A stretch of 64,000 bases of DNA from Streptosporangium sp. NBC_01495 (GCF_036250735.1 NZ_CP109430.1:9362001-9426000), one strand, 5' to 3'. Shown: positions 29,411-38,108, counted from the stretch's first letter. A program made the numbers and translations. The notes: a model not told the origin generated them from the letters alone.

Positions 29411-30529
29411 CTACCCGGACCGGCCGGGCCTGGCGGTCAGGCCGGTGCAGTCGCGCAGTGCCTTCCAGCCCGCGATGGCCTGCTGCCGCCCGGTCCCGGT
29501 GATCGGGACCGGCACCCCGCCCTGGATGGTGGCCGGGGTCCACTGGTCCTTGAGCACCTTGCGGCCGTTGATCGTCAGGGTGAGCACGCCGGTCCTGCCG
29601 GTGTCCGGACCCCAGTTGTAGAAGACGAAGTTGCCCAGGCCGTAGCTGACGTAGCTGTTCTTCAGGTATCCGGCGCCGAGCAGGATGTGCGCGTGTCCGC
29701 CGACGACGACGTCCGCCCCGGCCGCGACCAGTCTGGGCGCCAGGCCGCGCTGTGCCTCGTTGGGGCACTTCTGCAACTCGGTGCCCCAGTGCAGGTGGAC
29801 GATCACGGTGTCGGAGTTCTTGCGCGCCCTGCGCACCTCCTGGATCAGCCGTTCCTCGTCCTTGGCCGAGGCGAGGCCGCCCTGGTCGCCGGAGGCCGTC
29901 CACGCCTGGACGAACTCCGCGTCCAGCACCTGGGTCGCGCCGATGATGGCGACGCGGTTGCCGTTCACGGTCGTCCGCCACGGCTTGTACGCCTCGGCCT
30001 CGTTCCTGCCCACGCCCACGACGGGGAACTTGGATCGTTTGATGGCGGCGAGGGAGTCCTTCAGCCCGCTCTGCATGTAGTCCATACCGTGGTTGTTCGC
30101 CAGGGAGGCGATGTCCACCCCGGACGCCTTCAGCGCGGTGAGCGCCGCCGCCGGGGCGCGGAAGGTGAACTGCTTGCCGGGAGCGGGGGTGCCGCCGGTG
30201 GTGATCGCGGTCTCCAGATTGACCATCGCCAGGTCAGAGCGCTTGAGCACCTTGGCGATCGGGCCGAGCGCGGTCTTCGGATCGGCGTTCAGCCGGGTTC
30301 GCAACACGCCCTCGAAGTGCACGTCCCCGCCGAAGGAGATGGTGTACGGTCTGCGCTCGGGCGTGGGGGTGAGGGTGGGGGTGGCCTCGGCCTGTTCGGT
30401 GGGCTTCTCCACGACGTCGGGGGACGGTTCCGGGGCGGCCGACTCGGCTGCCGAGCAGGCCGCGAGAAGCACGGCTGAGGCGGCGGCCGTGGCGGCCAGG
30501 GCGAGGCGGCGAGCTGTGTACGTGTCCAT
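29411..30529 (-). CDS. CapA family lipoprotein (metallophosphoesterase-like)
   Basis: About 372 residues. LALAATAAASAVLLAACSAA is a lipoprotein signal with lipobox LAAC, then an acidic/Pro linker. The CapA/PgsA fold includes ISFGGDVHFEGVLRTRL, VNLETAITTGGTP, VDIASLANNHGMDYMQSGL, VIVHLHWGTELQKCPNEAQR and VVVGGHAHILLGAGYLKNSY (a metal-type His cluster). In Bacillus CapA is part of poly-gamma-glutamate export; no capB or capC neighbour exists here, so the role is open. I prefer ATG 30529, though GTG 30553 is possible. It is divergent from catR. Confidence 0.85.
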   Translation of the reverse strand: MDTYTARRLALAATAAASAVLLAACSAAESAAPEPSPDVVEKPTEQAEATPTLTPTPERRPYTISFGGDVHFEGVLRTRLNADPKTALGPIAKVLKRSDLAMVNLETAITTGGTPAPGKQFTFRAPAAALTALKASGVDIASLANNHGMDYMQSGLKDSLAAIKRSKFPVVGVGRNEAEAYKPWRTTVNGNRVAIIGATQVLDAEFVQAWTASGDQGGLASAKDEERLIQEVRRARKNSDTVIVHLHWGTELQKCPNEAQRGLAPRLVAAGADVVVGGHAHILLGAGYLKNSYVSYGLGNFVFYNWGPDTGRTGVLTLTINGRKVLKDQWTPATIQGGVPVPITGTGRQQAIAGWKALRDCTGLTARPGRSG

Positions 30530-30618
30530 CGGTATTCGAGGATGCCACTTCACCCATCGCCTGTGTCAGAACTCGCCCTACCAGATTTGTTTCCCCAAAA
30601 CTGGAGTTGCTCACTAAC

Positions 30619-30653
30619 TTGAATGATTCCGGTTTGGGTCGTACGGTGTGGTC
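30619..30653 (+). promoter_or_regulatory. catR promoter, leaderless, with overlapping short palindrome
   Basis: -35 TTGAAT (30619-30624), 17-bp spacer, -10 TACGGT (30642-30647), then six bases to the ATG at 30654, the geometry of a leaderless mRNA. GAATGATTC (30621-30629) is a palindrome over the -35 box and a candidate CatR/Fur operator. The promoter fit is direct; operator function is inference. Confidence 0.6.
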
Positions 30654-31073
30654 ATGGAGGACGAGGACCGGCTGCGACAGGCGGGCCTGCGGGTGACCGC
30701 GGCCCGGCTGGCGATCATGCGGACCGTGCGGGAGGGCGACCACCTCGACGTGGACGCCGTCTATCACGGCGTGCGGGGCCGGGTCGGCCAGGTCTCCCTG
30801 CAGGCCGTCTACGACTCCCTGCACGCGCTGCACAGGGTCGGGCTCCTCCGGCGGATAGAACCCGCGGGCAGTCCCGCCCGGTACGAGACGCGAATCAATG
30901 ACAACCATCACCATCTCGTCTGCCGCCGATGCGGGAAGGTCACCGACGTGGACTGCGCCGTCGGCCACGCCCCCTGTCTCGACCCGGTCTCCGACGCCGG
31001 ATACCTGGTCGACGAGGCGGATGTGATTTTTTGGGGCGTGTGCCCCGGCTGTCGTTCCGAAGACACTCGATGA
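30654..31073 (+). CDS. catR: Fur family regulator, CatR/FurA-type peroxide sensor
   Basis: 139 residues. The winged helix is LRQAGLRVTAARLAIMRTVR plus GQVSLQAVYDSLHALHRVGL. The metal domain has NHHHLVCRRCGKVTDVDC and a second CPGC pair near the C-terminus, so both Cys pairs of the structural zinc site are present. In Streptomyces, CatR represses the catalase gene and is inactivated by peroxide. The same order is seen here, with katA 24 bp downstream. The ATG at 30654 fits the leaderless promoter; the GTG at 30648 is the alternative. Confidence 0.9.
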   Translation: MEDEDRLRQAGLRVTAARLAIMRTVREGDHLDVDAVYHGVRGRVGQVSLQAVYDSLHALHRVGLLRRIEPAGSPARYETRINDNHHHLVCRRCGKVTDVDCAVGHAPCLDPVSDAGYLVDEADVIFWGVCPGCRSEDTR

Positions 31074-31097
31074 AGAGAACACCCGGAGGAACCTCTT

Positions 31098-32552
31098 ATG
31101 AGCACCAGGCCCATCACCACCACCGATGCGGGAATCCCCGCGCCGAGTGACGAGCATTCCCAGTCGGTGGGCCCGAACGGGCCCCTGCTGCTGCAGGATC
31201 ACTACCTGATCCAGAAGATGGCCCACTTCAACCGGGAGCGCGTGCCCGAGCGAGTGGTCCACGCCAAGGGTGGAGGCGCGCACGGCATCCTCCAGATCAC
31301 CGAGGATGTCAGCCAGTTCACCAAGGCGGGCCTGTTCGCCAAGGGCAAGGAGACCCCGCTCTTCATCCGCTTCTCCTCGGTCGCCGGTGAGCTCGGCAGC
31401 CCCGACACCCAGCGTGACCCGCGCGGCTTCGCGCTGAAGTTCTACACCGAGGAGGGCAACTACGACCTCGTCGGCAACAACACGCCCATCTTCTTCATCC
31501 GCGACCCGCAGAAGTTCTCCGACTTCATCCACAGCCAGAAGCGCCGCGCCGACACCAACCTGCGCGACCACGACATGCAGTGGGACTTCTGGACGCTCTC
31601 GCCGGAGAGCGCCCACCAGGTGACGTTCCTGATGACCGACCGCGGCACCCCGGCGTCCTGGCGCCACATGCACGGCTTCGGCTCGCACACCTTCCTGTGG
31701 TACAACGCCGGCGGCGAGAAGTTCTGGGTCAAGTACCACTTCAGGACCGACCAGGGCATCAAGAACTTCACCGACGCCGAGGCCGGCGCGGTCATCGCGC
31801 AGGACGCCGACTTCCACATCCGCGACCTGCACACCGCGATCGCGAGCGGGAACCACCCGTCCTGGACGGTGAACGTCCAGATCATGCCGTTCGAGGCCGC
31901 CGCCGACTACCGGTTCAATCCGTTCGACCTGACCAAGGTGTGGCCGCACGCCGACTACCCCGAGATCACGATCGGCAGGTTCGTCCTGAACCGCAACCCG
32001 GCCAACTACTTCGCCGAGGTCGAGCAGTCGAGCTTCGAGCCGGCGAACCTGGTGCCGGGCATCGGCCCGTCCCCGGACAAGATGCTCCAGGGCCGGCTGT
32101 TCTCCTACCCGGACGCCCACCGCTACCGCATCGGCGTCAACTACCAGCAGCTGCCGATCAACGCGCCGAAGGCTCCCGTCCACAGCTACAACAAGGACGG
32201 CCACATGCGCTTCAACAACCCGGGCGACCCGGTCTACGCCCCCAACACCGTCGGCGGCCCCGCGGCCGACCCGGCGCTGTACGCGGGCGAGCACTACCAG
32301 GTGACCGGTGAGATCATCCGCTCCGCCTACACCCTGCACCGCGAGGACGACGACTTCGTCCAGCCCCGCGCCCTGTGGGAGAACGTCCTGTCCGAGACCG
32401 ACCGCTCCCACCTGGTGAGCAACGTCGTCGGCCACGCCTCCGCCCCGGAGGTCACCGCCGAGACGAAGAAGCGCGTCGTCGAGTACTGGACGAACGTCCA
32501 CAAGGACCTCGGCCAGGGCGTCGCCCAGGGCCTCGGCGTCACCGCCGATTAG
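31098..32552 (+). CDS. katA: Monofunctional heme catalase (small subunit clade)
   Basis: 484 residues, standard for a clade 3 catalase. It splits hydrogen peroxide. The distal His is in ERVVHAKGGGAHG (about residue 54). The catalytic Asn lies in YDLVGNNTPIFFIRDPQKFS, and the proximal heme Tyr in RLFSYPDAHRYRIG. AGGAAC lies upstream of the ATG. It is co-transcribed with catR and ends before a hairpin at 32569-32606. Heme for it is made by the hem operon at the left of the window. Confidence 0.98.
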   Translation: MSTRPITTTDAGIPAPSDEHSQSVGPNGPLLLQDHYLIQKMAHFNRERVPERVVHAKGGGAHGILQITEDVSQFTKAGLFAKGKETPLFIRFSSVAGELGSPDTQRDPRGFALKFYTEEGNYDLVGNNTPIFFIRDPQKFSDFIHSQKRRADTNLRDHDMQWDFWTLSPESAHQVTFLMTDRGTPASWRHMHGFGSHTFLWYNAGGEKFWVKYHFRTDQGIKNFTDAEAGAVIAQDADFHIRDLHTAIASGNHPSWTVNVQIMPFEAAADYRFNPFDLTKVWPHADYPEITIGRFVLNRNPANYFAEVEQSSFEPANLVPGIGPSPDKMLQGRLFSYPDAHRYRIGVNYQQLPINAPKAPVHSYNKDGHMRFNNPGDPVYAPNTVGGPAADPALYAGEHYQVTGEIIRSAYTLHREDDDFVQPRALWENVLSETDRSHLVSNVVGHASAPEVTAETKKRVVEYWTNVHKDLGQGVAQGLGVTAD

Positions 32553-32568
32553 TCACGGTGTTTCTCCT

Positions 32569-32606
32569 CGTACGGCTCGTTTCTCCCCGGAGATGCGGGC
32601 CGTACG
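32569..32606 (+). terminator. Hairpin after katA
   Basis: CGTACGGC (32569-32576) pairs with GCCGTACG (32599-32606) across a 22-base loop, 17 bases after the katA stop. There is no U-tract; a plausible terminator. Confidence 0.45.
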
Positions 32607-32760
32607 GCTGTTCCAGGGCCTTCCCCTGCTTTTCAAAGGTGTTGTCCTGGCCGTCCAGGGCTTTTCCCTGCCTTCAAGGGCCGCCCCGGCTGCCCCCGGA
32701 GACACGGAAGGGGGCTGTCCCGTCGTTGGGCAAGCCCCCGGATCCTGGAAGGACGGCCAC

Positions 32761-32967
32761 TCAGAGATCGAAGTCTCCGCCCTTCACCGCCGCGACGAAC
32801 GCGATCCACCCGTGCCCGCCGAAGACCAGCACCGGCCCGGTCCTGTCCTTGCTGTCCCTGACCGCGAATCCCCGCCCGGGCAGGCGAGCCACCTCGACGC
32901 AGTTACCGCTCGCGGCACTGAGCCGGCTCTTTCGCCACAACGCCACAGACAGGTCCATGTCAGACAC
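32761..32967 (-). CDS. DUF397 domain protein
   Basis: 68 residues forming one DUF397 domain: ALWRKSRLSAASGNCVEVA, GFAVRDSKDRTGPVLVFGGH and IAFVAAVKGGDFDL are the three conserved blocks. The GTG at 32967 is preceded by AAGGTGG. In actinomycetes DUF397 proteins pair with XRE regulators of the DUF5753 type, as in the whiJ-like loci thought to govern development. This copy lies two genes from such a regulator and is a paralogue of the next gene. Confidence 0.88.
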   Translation of the reverse strand: MSDMDLSVALWRKSRLSAASGNCVEVARLPGRGFAVRDSKDRTGPVLVFGGHGWIAFVAAVKGGDFDL

Positions 32968-33216
32968 ATCGCCACCTTTCTCCCACAAGACACCACGAGG
33001 CACTTTAAGGATGAAGGTGCAATCGGGAACTTACAAGACATTAAAGAGTGACCATCGCACCCGGCACGAAGGCTGCCGCGGCGCCTCGATGTGCGATGAT
33101 TCCCCGAGGCCGTCGGCGGGCCGTCAATCCATCCGGCGGTCGAGGAATCAGAGATTCACGTTAATCCCAGTGGGCGGCTCCCGTGCTCCTCAGTGAGCGC
33201 CGGGGGCCGCTTCCGC

Positions 33217-33426
33217 TTACAGGTCGAACTCTCCGTCCCTGACGCCCTCGACAAAGGCCTTCCACTCGCCCGGAGTGAAGGAGAGGACGGGACCGGACCG
33301 ATCCTTGCTGTCGCGGACCCCCACGTGTCCGCCACCCAGCGACGCCACCTCGACACAGTTGCCGTTGGTGCCGCTTCGCGCGCTCTTCTTCCAGATCACA
33401 TCGTTGTGATTATTCGCGTTCATCAT
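33217..33426 (-). CDS. DUF397 domain protein
   Basis: 69 residues. DVIWKKSARSGTNGNCVEVA, HVGVRDSKDRSGPVLSFTPG and WKAFVEGVRDGEFDL are the DUF397 blocks. Two adjacent ATGs (33426, 33423) follow GGAAAG. It starts 46 bp after the XRE gene on the same strand, so the two probably share an mRNA and act as a regulator/partner pair. The second DUF397 gene downstream looks like a duplicate. Confidence 0.9.
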   Translation of the reverse strand: MMNANNHNDVIWKKSARSGTNGNCVEVASLGGGHVGVRDSKDRSGPVLSFTPGEWKAFVEGVRDGEFDL

Positions 33427-33472
33427 TCTTTCCGAAAATGACAAAATAACGGCAACTGAAATCCCGATGCCG

Positions 33473-34333
33473 CTACCTGTTCCAGTAGTCGATTGTTTGT
33501 TTGATCAGCTCCTGCGATGCCACCTCGTCGAGCGCACACTCCATAAGGTGGCCGAATGCCAGCTCGTAGCCGTAGACCATTTCCGCCTCCTCTACGAATC
33601 TTCCCCCGAAGAGGGATTCCATGTAGACGACGTCCGGGAAATCGGGAAAGGCCAGGTGCAGGAACGCACCCGTGGACACGGGCGGCGGAACGGCCTGGGG
33701 AAGAATTCGCATTTCCACGTGCTCCAACCTCGAGACCTCGATCAGGTGCACGAACTGGTCCCGCATGACGCGGGCGTCACCGTACTGGTTCCTCAGCACG
33801 GACTCGTGGAACACGCTCATGAAGGTCAGCGGATCGGAACTGTGCAGCAGGGTGCGCTGCCGTGCCATCCGTATCTCGACTCGGTCCCGGAGCCAGCTCG
33901 GCGGAACCTGGCTGGCATGCTGGTTCGCCTGAGCGACGGACCGGACGTAATCCTCTGTCTGGAGAAGGCCGGGGACGATCTGGGGTTCCCAGTTTCGCAC
34001 CACCGTGGCCTCCGCCTCCATCCCGATAAGCGTGATGTAGTCATCGGGAACGGAGCTTCGATACTTCTCCCACCACCCCTTCTGGGCGGCGTCGTGCCGT
34101 AGCGCGACCAGGATCGCCTGAAGGGGTTCGTCAACCTCGTAAAGCTCGATGAGCGCCTCGACGTCGGCCTCCTTGGCCAGCGTCCTGGCGGTCTCGATGC
34201 GGCTGACCTTGGCCGTCGACCACTCCAGGCGGCTGGACACCTCGTCGCCGGTCATGTTCAGGCTCTCGCGAAGCCTGCGTAACTCCAGACCCAGCCGACG
34301 TCGACGGAGCGCTGGACTGCCGCGCTGCGGCAT
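33473..34333 (-). CDS. XRE family regulator with C-terminal DUF5753
   Basis: 286 residues. The HTH is LGLELRRLRESLNMTGDEVS plus WSTAKVSRIETARTLAKEAD (about 12-60). The C-terminal DUF5753 half contains YITLIGMEAEATVVRNWEPQ, IVPGLLQTEDYVRSVAQ and RMARQRTLL. The ATG at 34333 has GAGGAGG five bases upstream (the GTG at 34336 is too close). Together with the DUF397 gene behind it this is a WhiJ-type module. In Streptomyces WhiJ represses development and the DUF397 partner relieves it; that role here is inference. Confidence 0.92.
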   Translation of the reverse strand: MPQRGSPALRRRRLGLELRRLRESLNMTGDEVSSRLEWSTAKVSRIETARTLAKEADVEALIELYEVDEPLQAILVALRHDAAQKGWWEKYRSSVPDDYITLIGMEAEATVVRNWEPQIVPGLLQTEDYVRSVAQANQHASQVPPSWLRDRVEIRMARQRTLLHSSDPLTFMSVFHESVLRNQYGDARVMRDQFVHLIEVSRLEHVEMRILPQAVPPPVSTGAFLHLAFPDFPDVVYMESLFGGRFVEEAEMVYGYELAFGHLMECALDEVASQELIKQTIDYWNR

Positions 34334-34336
34334 CAC

Positions 34337-34801
34337 GACCTCCTCACCATGACGGGCGGGCGGGTGTCACGGCCTCAACAGGAACCTGACGAATGGTAGT
34401 GCAAATTACACGGATGATTGCAGTGCATCTGTGAAAGTTTATTGCTTTTTTCCTTACGGCAAGTCTTGCAGCCAAATCTATGCTGAGCGACTATCAGAAC
34501 AGGAAGGTTCCCGAAAGGTCGAGGGAGTCACCGGCGATCATCCGGAGGGCGTCTTCGAGGACCTTCGTGAGCCGCGCGGCGTGGGACGGACGCGCGGCCG
34601 TTCGGCAACGGCGCCGTCTCTGACGGAACGGAGTTGACGCGGGGAGGCCAGCAGGGGGAGCACGGGAGTCGGCCGGCGACGGCCCAGAGTCGCACGCATC
34701 ACAAGAGGGCGCCCTGATCGGGCGCAAAAAAACACCGGGCCGGCGGCCACCGACCCGGTTGGCACAAGAACTCCGCGTCAAAGCCACGAAGGGAGTCTCC
34801 T
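34337..34801. other. Gene-free 465-bp divergent region with AT-rich core
   Basis: This is the upstream region of the XRE gene (left) and of the 34802 gene (right). 34390-34500 is clearly AT-richer than the flanks and should hold the promoters. Two hairpins lie at 34708-34724 and 34733-34758 with A7 between them. Frames at 34431-34637 (+) and 34494-34787 (-) have no family resemblance and no ribosome site, so I leave them uncalled. Confidence 0.55.
34725..34758 (-). terminator. Strong leftward intrinsic terminator with U7, without an assigned gene
   Basis: On the minus strand ACCGGGTCGG pairs with CCGGCCCGGT around a 6-base loop (10 bp, one G-U), followed by G and seven T. It would end a leftward transcript, but the next gene to the right (34802) runs rightward. 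Either a short leftward RNA starts between 34760 and about 34900, or the element blocks antisense reading. Confidence 0.65.
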
Positions 34802-35062
34802 ATGTCCTTCCACCGTACCAACAGAACCCACGGAATCAAGACCTTCATCCTCGATCTGATCTATGTGAGCGACCGAGAGCTCTGCATGGACCAGGACGAG
34901 TGGGCCCACCGGCTCGGCTGGACCGTGACCAGGACCGGTTTCGGGGCCAGGCACTACCGCGAGCCCCGGTTCGACCTCCTCAAGGCCGAGCGGACCGCCG
35001 CTCCCGCCCTCGCCCTGGCACCCGTCCACGACAAGGGGGTGGGCGGCGATGTCGCGGCGTAA
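34802..35062 (+). CDS. Small protein of unknown function, paired with the next gene
   Basis: 86 residues, soluble, with GIKTFILDLIYVSDRELCMD and WAHRLGWTVTRTGFGARHYR followed by an Ala/Pro tail. AAGGGAG lies six bases upstream of the ATG. It overlaps the next gene by 14 bp, so they are co-translated. I know similar small genes only from the transfer regions of actinobacterial integrative elements; this resemblance is by eye. Confidence 0.6.
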   Translation: MSFHRTNRTHGIKTFILDLIYVSDRELCMDQDEWAHRLGWTVTRTGFGARHYREPRFDLLKAERTAAPALALAPVHDKGVGGDVAA

Positions 35063-35720
35063 CCCCCGCGGCGACCGCCACGGCCGCTTCGGCGGCAGGC
35101 CCCCCAGCCGGGCGGGTCTCCTCGTCCGGCTGTGGCGCTGGCGGACGGAGGTCATCCTGCTCGCCACCGCCTCGCTCCTCACGGTCACCGTGGTCCTCTC
35201 GCTCGGGGAGGGCGACTGGTGGCCGTTTCTCGTCGCGGTCTGCGCCGTCGGCGTCCCCGCAGCCTCCGGCTTCGGGAGAAGCTGGGTGATCGCACACGTG
35301 TGGTGCCTGGTCTCCCGGCACCGCATCCAGAGGGCGTGCGCGGAGACCGGGATACACACCCGTTCCGGCCGGTTGCCGCTGATCCTGTGGATCACCCCCT
35401 CCGCCGCCGGGGAGAAGGCGCTCGTCCTCGCCAGGGCCGGAACCTGCGCCGAGGACTTCGACGCCTTCTCCGCCGAGATCGCGGCGGCGTGCTACGCCCG
35501 CGACGCCGTGGTCTCCCGGCACGGCAGGTGGGCGAACCTGCTGACCGTCGAGATCGTCCGGGGGGACGAGGTTCCCGGCCCCCCGGTGGGTCTCGACCGG
35601 CTCTACGCGCGGGCCGACTGGGTGAACCTGCGGGCGGAGCAGGAACCGGATGTCCGCCTCGCCACCATCCCGCCCCCGGGACCGGACGAGTTCCCCGGCC
35701 CGCGTCAACGGGCCGCGTGA
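35049..35720 (+). CDS. Membrane protein resembling the N-terminal part of FtsK/TraB-like transfer proteins of actinobacterial elements
   Basis: 223 residues. Two TM helices (TEVILLATASLLTVTVVLSL, WWPFLVAVCAVGVPAASGF, about 35-85) precede a soluble domain with RHRIQRACAETGIHTRSGRL, PLILWITPSAAGEKALVLAR and CAEDFDAFSAEIAAACYARD. The HRIQRAC/RSGRLP/VGE pattern is what I recall from proteins encoded beside rep and traB genes in AICEs, but the ATPase domain is missing. The stop (TGA, 35718-35720) and last codons form the first unit of a 31-bp repeat array. No integrase or att site is visible. Confidence 0.6.
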   Translation: MSRRNPRGDRHGRFGGRPPSRAGLLVRLWRWRTEVILLATASLLTVTVVLSLGEGDWWPFLVAVCAVGVPAASGFGRSWVIAHVWCLVSRHRIQRACAETGIHTRSGRLPLILWITPSAAGEKALVLARAGTCAEDFDAFSAEIAAACYARDAVVSRHGRWANLLTVEIVRGDEVPGPPVGLDRLYARADWVNLRAEQEPDVRLATIPPPGPDEFPGPRQRAA

Positions 35721-35804
35721 GCTCCCCCGCCGGCGCCGACGGGCCAGGTGAGCTCCCCCGCCGGTGCCAACGGGCCGCGTGAGTTCCCCGGCCCGCGTCA
35801 ACGG
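35688..35804. repeat. 31-bp tandem array built from the 3' end of the preceding gene
   Basis: GAGTTCCCCGGCCCGCGTCA plus ACGGGCCGCGT starts at 35688, 35719, 35750 and 35781 (exactly 31 bp). The first unit is the final codons (EFPGPRQRAA) and each unit restores a TGA. The array leads directly into the terminator hairpin. Confidence 0.95.
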
Positions 35805-35836
35805 GAAGCCCCGGAGTTCGTACTCCGGGGCTTCCC
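35803..35836 (+). terminator. 14-bp perfect hairpin terminator
   Basis: GGGAAGCCCCGGAG-type arm (35803-35816) pairs without mismatch with 35823-35836 around the loop TTCGTA. It follows the 31-bp array and precedes the oxidoreductase gene. Confidence 0.85.
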
Positions 35837-35890
35837 CCCGTCCGGGGCCGGCGGCCATGATGAGTTCACTCACCGAACCCAGGAGTGCCG

Positions 35891-38071
35891 ATGAGAACAG
35901 CTCACAGGACCTGTCCTCTCTGCGAGGCCGTCTGCGGCCTCCGGCTCACCCTCGACGACGCCGGGCACGTCACCTCGGTCAAGGGCGACCGGGACGACCC
36001 CTTCTCCAAGGGGTTCATCTGCCCCAAGGGCGCGAGCCTGGGCCGCCTCGACGAGGACCCGAGCCGGCTGGGCGTACCGATGATCCGGACGGGCGGCGAG
36101 TGGCGCGAGGCGTCCTGGGACGAGGCGTTCCGCACGGTCGAGGAGGGCCTCGGGGGCGTGATCGACGCCCACGGCCGCCGGTCGCTCGCCGTCTACCTCG
36201 GCAATCCGAACGCCCACTCCATGGCCGGCGCCCTCTACGGCAGGCCGCTGATCCGCGCCCTCGGCACCCGCAACGTCTTCTCCGCGAGCACCGCGGACCA
36301 GATGCCCAAGCACGTCTCCTGTGGCCTGATGCTCGGCGACCCGCTGGCCATCGCGGTGCCCGACCTGGACCGCACCGACTACCTGCTGATGCTCGGCGCC
36401 AACCCGCTGGAGTCCAACGGCTCGCTCTGCACCGCCCCCGACTTCCCCGGCCGCCTCAAGGCGCTGCGCGGGCGCGGCGGCAAGCTCGTGGTCGTCGACC
36501 CGCGCCGCACCCGAACCGCCGCCCTCGCCGACGAGCACCTGTTCGTACGCCCCGGCATGGACGCCTACCTGCTGTTCGGCATCGTCCACACCCTCCTCGC
36601 CGAGGACCTCGCCTCGGTCGGCGCCGGCATCGACGGCGTCGGGGTCAACGGGCTGGACGAGGTCAGGCGGCTGGCACGGGACTTCGCCCCCGAGGCGGTG
36701 GCCCCGATGTGCGGGGTGCCCGCCGGGGAGATCGTCCGGCTGGCGCGCGAGCTGGCCGCGGCTCCGACCGCCGCCGTCTACGCCCGCATCGGCACCTGCA
36801 CCGCGGAGTTCGGCACCGTCGCGCAGTGGCTGGTCGACGTCGTCAACGTCCTGACCGGCAACTTCGACCGTCCCGGCGGGGTCATGTTCGCGAAGCCCGC
36901 CGTGGAGAACGGCCGCCGGAGCAGGCCGTACGCCACGGGACGCTGGCACAGCCGCGTCCGGGGGCTGCCGGAGGCGAACGGCGAGTTCCCGGTGGCCACC
37001 CTCGCCGACGAGATCGAGACGCCGGGTGAGGGGCAGGTCAGGGGGCTGGTCGTGGTGGCCGGCAACCCGGTGCTGTCGGCGCCGGGCGGACCCCGGCTGG
37101 ACCGGGCCTTCCGCGACCTGGAGTTCATGGTCTGCGTGGACCCGTACCTGAACGAGACCACCCGGCACGCGAACGTCATCCTGCCGCCGCCGCGGGTGAC
37201 GCAGTCACCGCACTACGACCTGACACTGCTGTCCTTGGCGGTCCGCAACTACGCGAGGTTCTCCCCGCCGGTCCTGCCGCTGGAGCCGGGGCGCCCGTCG
37301 GAGGCCGAGATCATGGCCCGGCTGGCGATGATCGCCTCGGGACAGGGCGCGGACGCCGATCCCGCCCTGCTCGACGAGCTGATCCTCGACCAGATGCTCC
37401 GCGGGGCCGTCGAGACGCCCGGCTCCCCGGTGGAGGGCGCGGACCCGGCCGAGCTGCGCGCCTCCCTGGACGGCGGCAGCGGAGCGGAGACGCGACTGGA
37501 CGCCATGCTCAGGCTCGGCCCGTATGGGCTCTCCTTGGCCACCCTCCTGGCGAACCCGCACGGCATCGACCTGGGCGCGCTGGAGCCCCGGCTGGCGGAG
37601 ATCGTCCGTACGGCCTCGGGACGGGTGGAGCTGGCCCCGCCGCAGCTGGTCGAGGACGCCGAGCGGCTGCGCGGGCGGCTGGCCGTCCCGCCCGCGGAGA
37701 TCGTGCTGATCGGACGGCGCCACCTGCGCTCCAACAACAGCTGGCTGCACAACGTGGGACCGCTGGTCGGCGGGACCAACCGGTGCACCCTGCAGATCAA
37801 TCCGGACGACGTGAGCAGGCTCGGGCTGGGCGAGCACGCCGTGGTGCGCTCGGCCGCCGGCGAGCTGGTCGTACCGCTGGAGCCGACCGACACGATCATG
37901 CCGGGGGTGGTGAGCCTGCCCCACGGGTGGGGACACGCCGGCACCTCGCAACCGGTGGCCGCCAGGCACCCGGGGATCAACGCGAACACGCTGACGGACG
38001 ATTCCGTCGTGGACGTACCCTCGGGAAACGCCGTGTTCAACGGGGTTCCCGTCACACTCGGCCGGGTGTGA
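35891..38071 (+). CDS. Molybdopterin-dependent oxidoreductase with N-terminal [4Fe-4S] cluster
   Basis: 726 residues of the DMSO-reductase superfamily. The N-terminal cluster ligands are CPLCEAVC plus a fourth Cys in FICPKGASLG. Molybdopterin-binding blocks include LAVYLGNPNAHSMAGALYGR, DYLLMLGANPLESNGS and VVVDPRRTRTAAL, and the C-terminal MGD-binding domain has RRHLRSNNSWLHNVGPLVGG and SLPHGWGHAG. It resembles assimilatory or formate-dehydrogenase-like single-subunit enzymes. No electron-transfer or membrane subunit is adjacent, so donor and substrate are unknown; the Cys in HVSCGLMLG is a possible Mo ligand. AGGAG lies five bases before the ATG. Confidence 0.85.
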   Translation: MRTAHRTCPLCEAVCGLRLTLDDAGHVTSVKGDRDDPFSKGFICPKGASLGRLDEDPSRLGVPMIRTGGEWREASWDEAFRTVEEGLGGVIDAHGRRSLAVYLGNPNAHSMAGALYGRPLIRALGTRNVFSASTADQMPKHVSCGLMLGDPLAIAVPDLDRTDYLLMLGANPLESNGSLCTAPDFPGRLKALRGRGGKLVVVDPRRTRTAALADEHLFVRPGMDAYLLFGIVHTLLAEDLASVGAGIDGVGVNGLDEVRRLARDFAPEAVAPMCGVPAGEIVRLARELAAAPTAAVYARIGTCTAEFGTVAQWLVDVVNVLTGNFDRPGGVMFAKPAVENGRRSRPYATGRWHSRVRGLPEANGEFPVATLADEIETPGEGQVRGLVVVAGNPVLSAPGGPRLDRAFRDLEFMVCVDPYLNETTRHANVILPPPRVTQSPHYDLTLLSLAVRNYARFSPPVLPLEPGRPSEAEIMARLAMIASGQGADADPALLDELILDQMLRGAVETPGSPVEGADPAELRASLDGGSGAETRLDAMLRLGPYGLSLATLLANPHGIDLGALEPRLAEIVRTASGRVELAPPQLVEDAERLRGRLAVPPAEIVLIGRRHLRSNNSWLHNVGPLVGGTNRCTLQINPDDVSRLGLGEHAVVRSAAGELVVPLEPTDTIMPGVVSLPHGWGHAGTSQPVAARHPGINANTLTDDSVVDVPSGNAVFNGVPVTLGRV

Positions 38072-38108
38072 TCCCATGATCGCTCGGAAAAGCGGGATCG
38101 ACGCGCAT

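Noticed and set aside
34494-34787. Leftward 97-codon frame ending before the AT-rich core
   Set aside because: Its last 30 residues look helical, but there is no ribosome site, no family resemblance, and it runs through the terminator hairpin.
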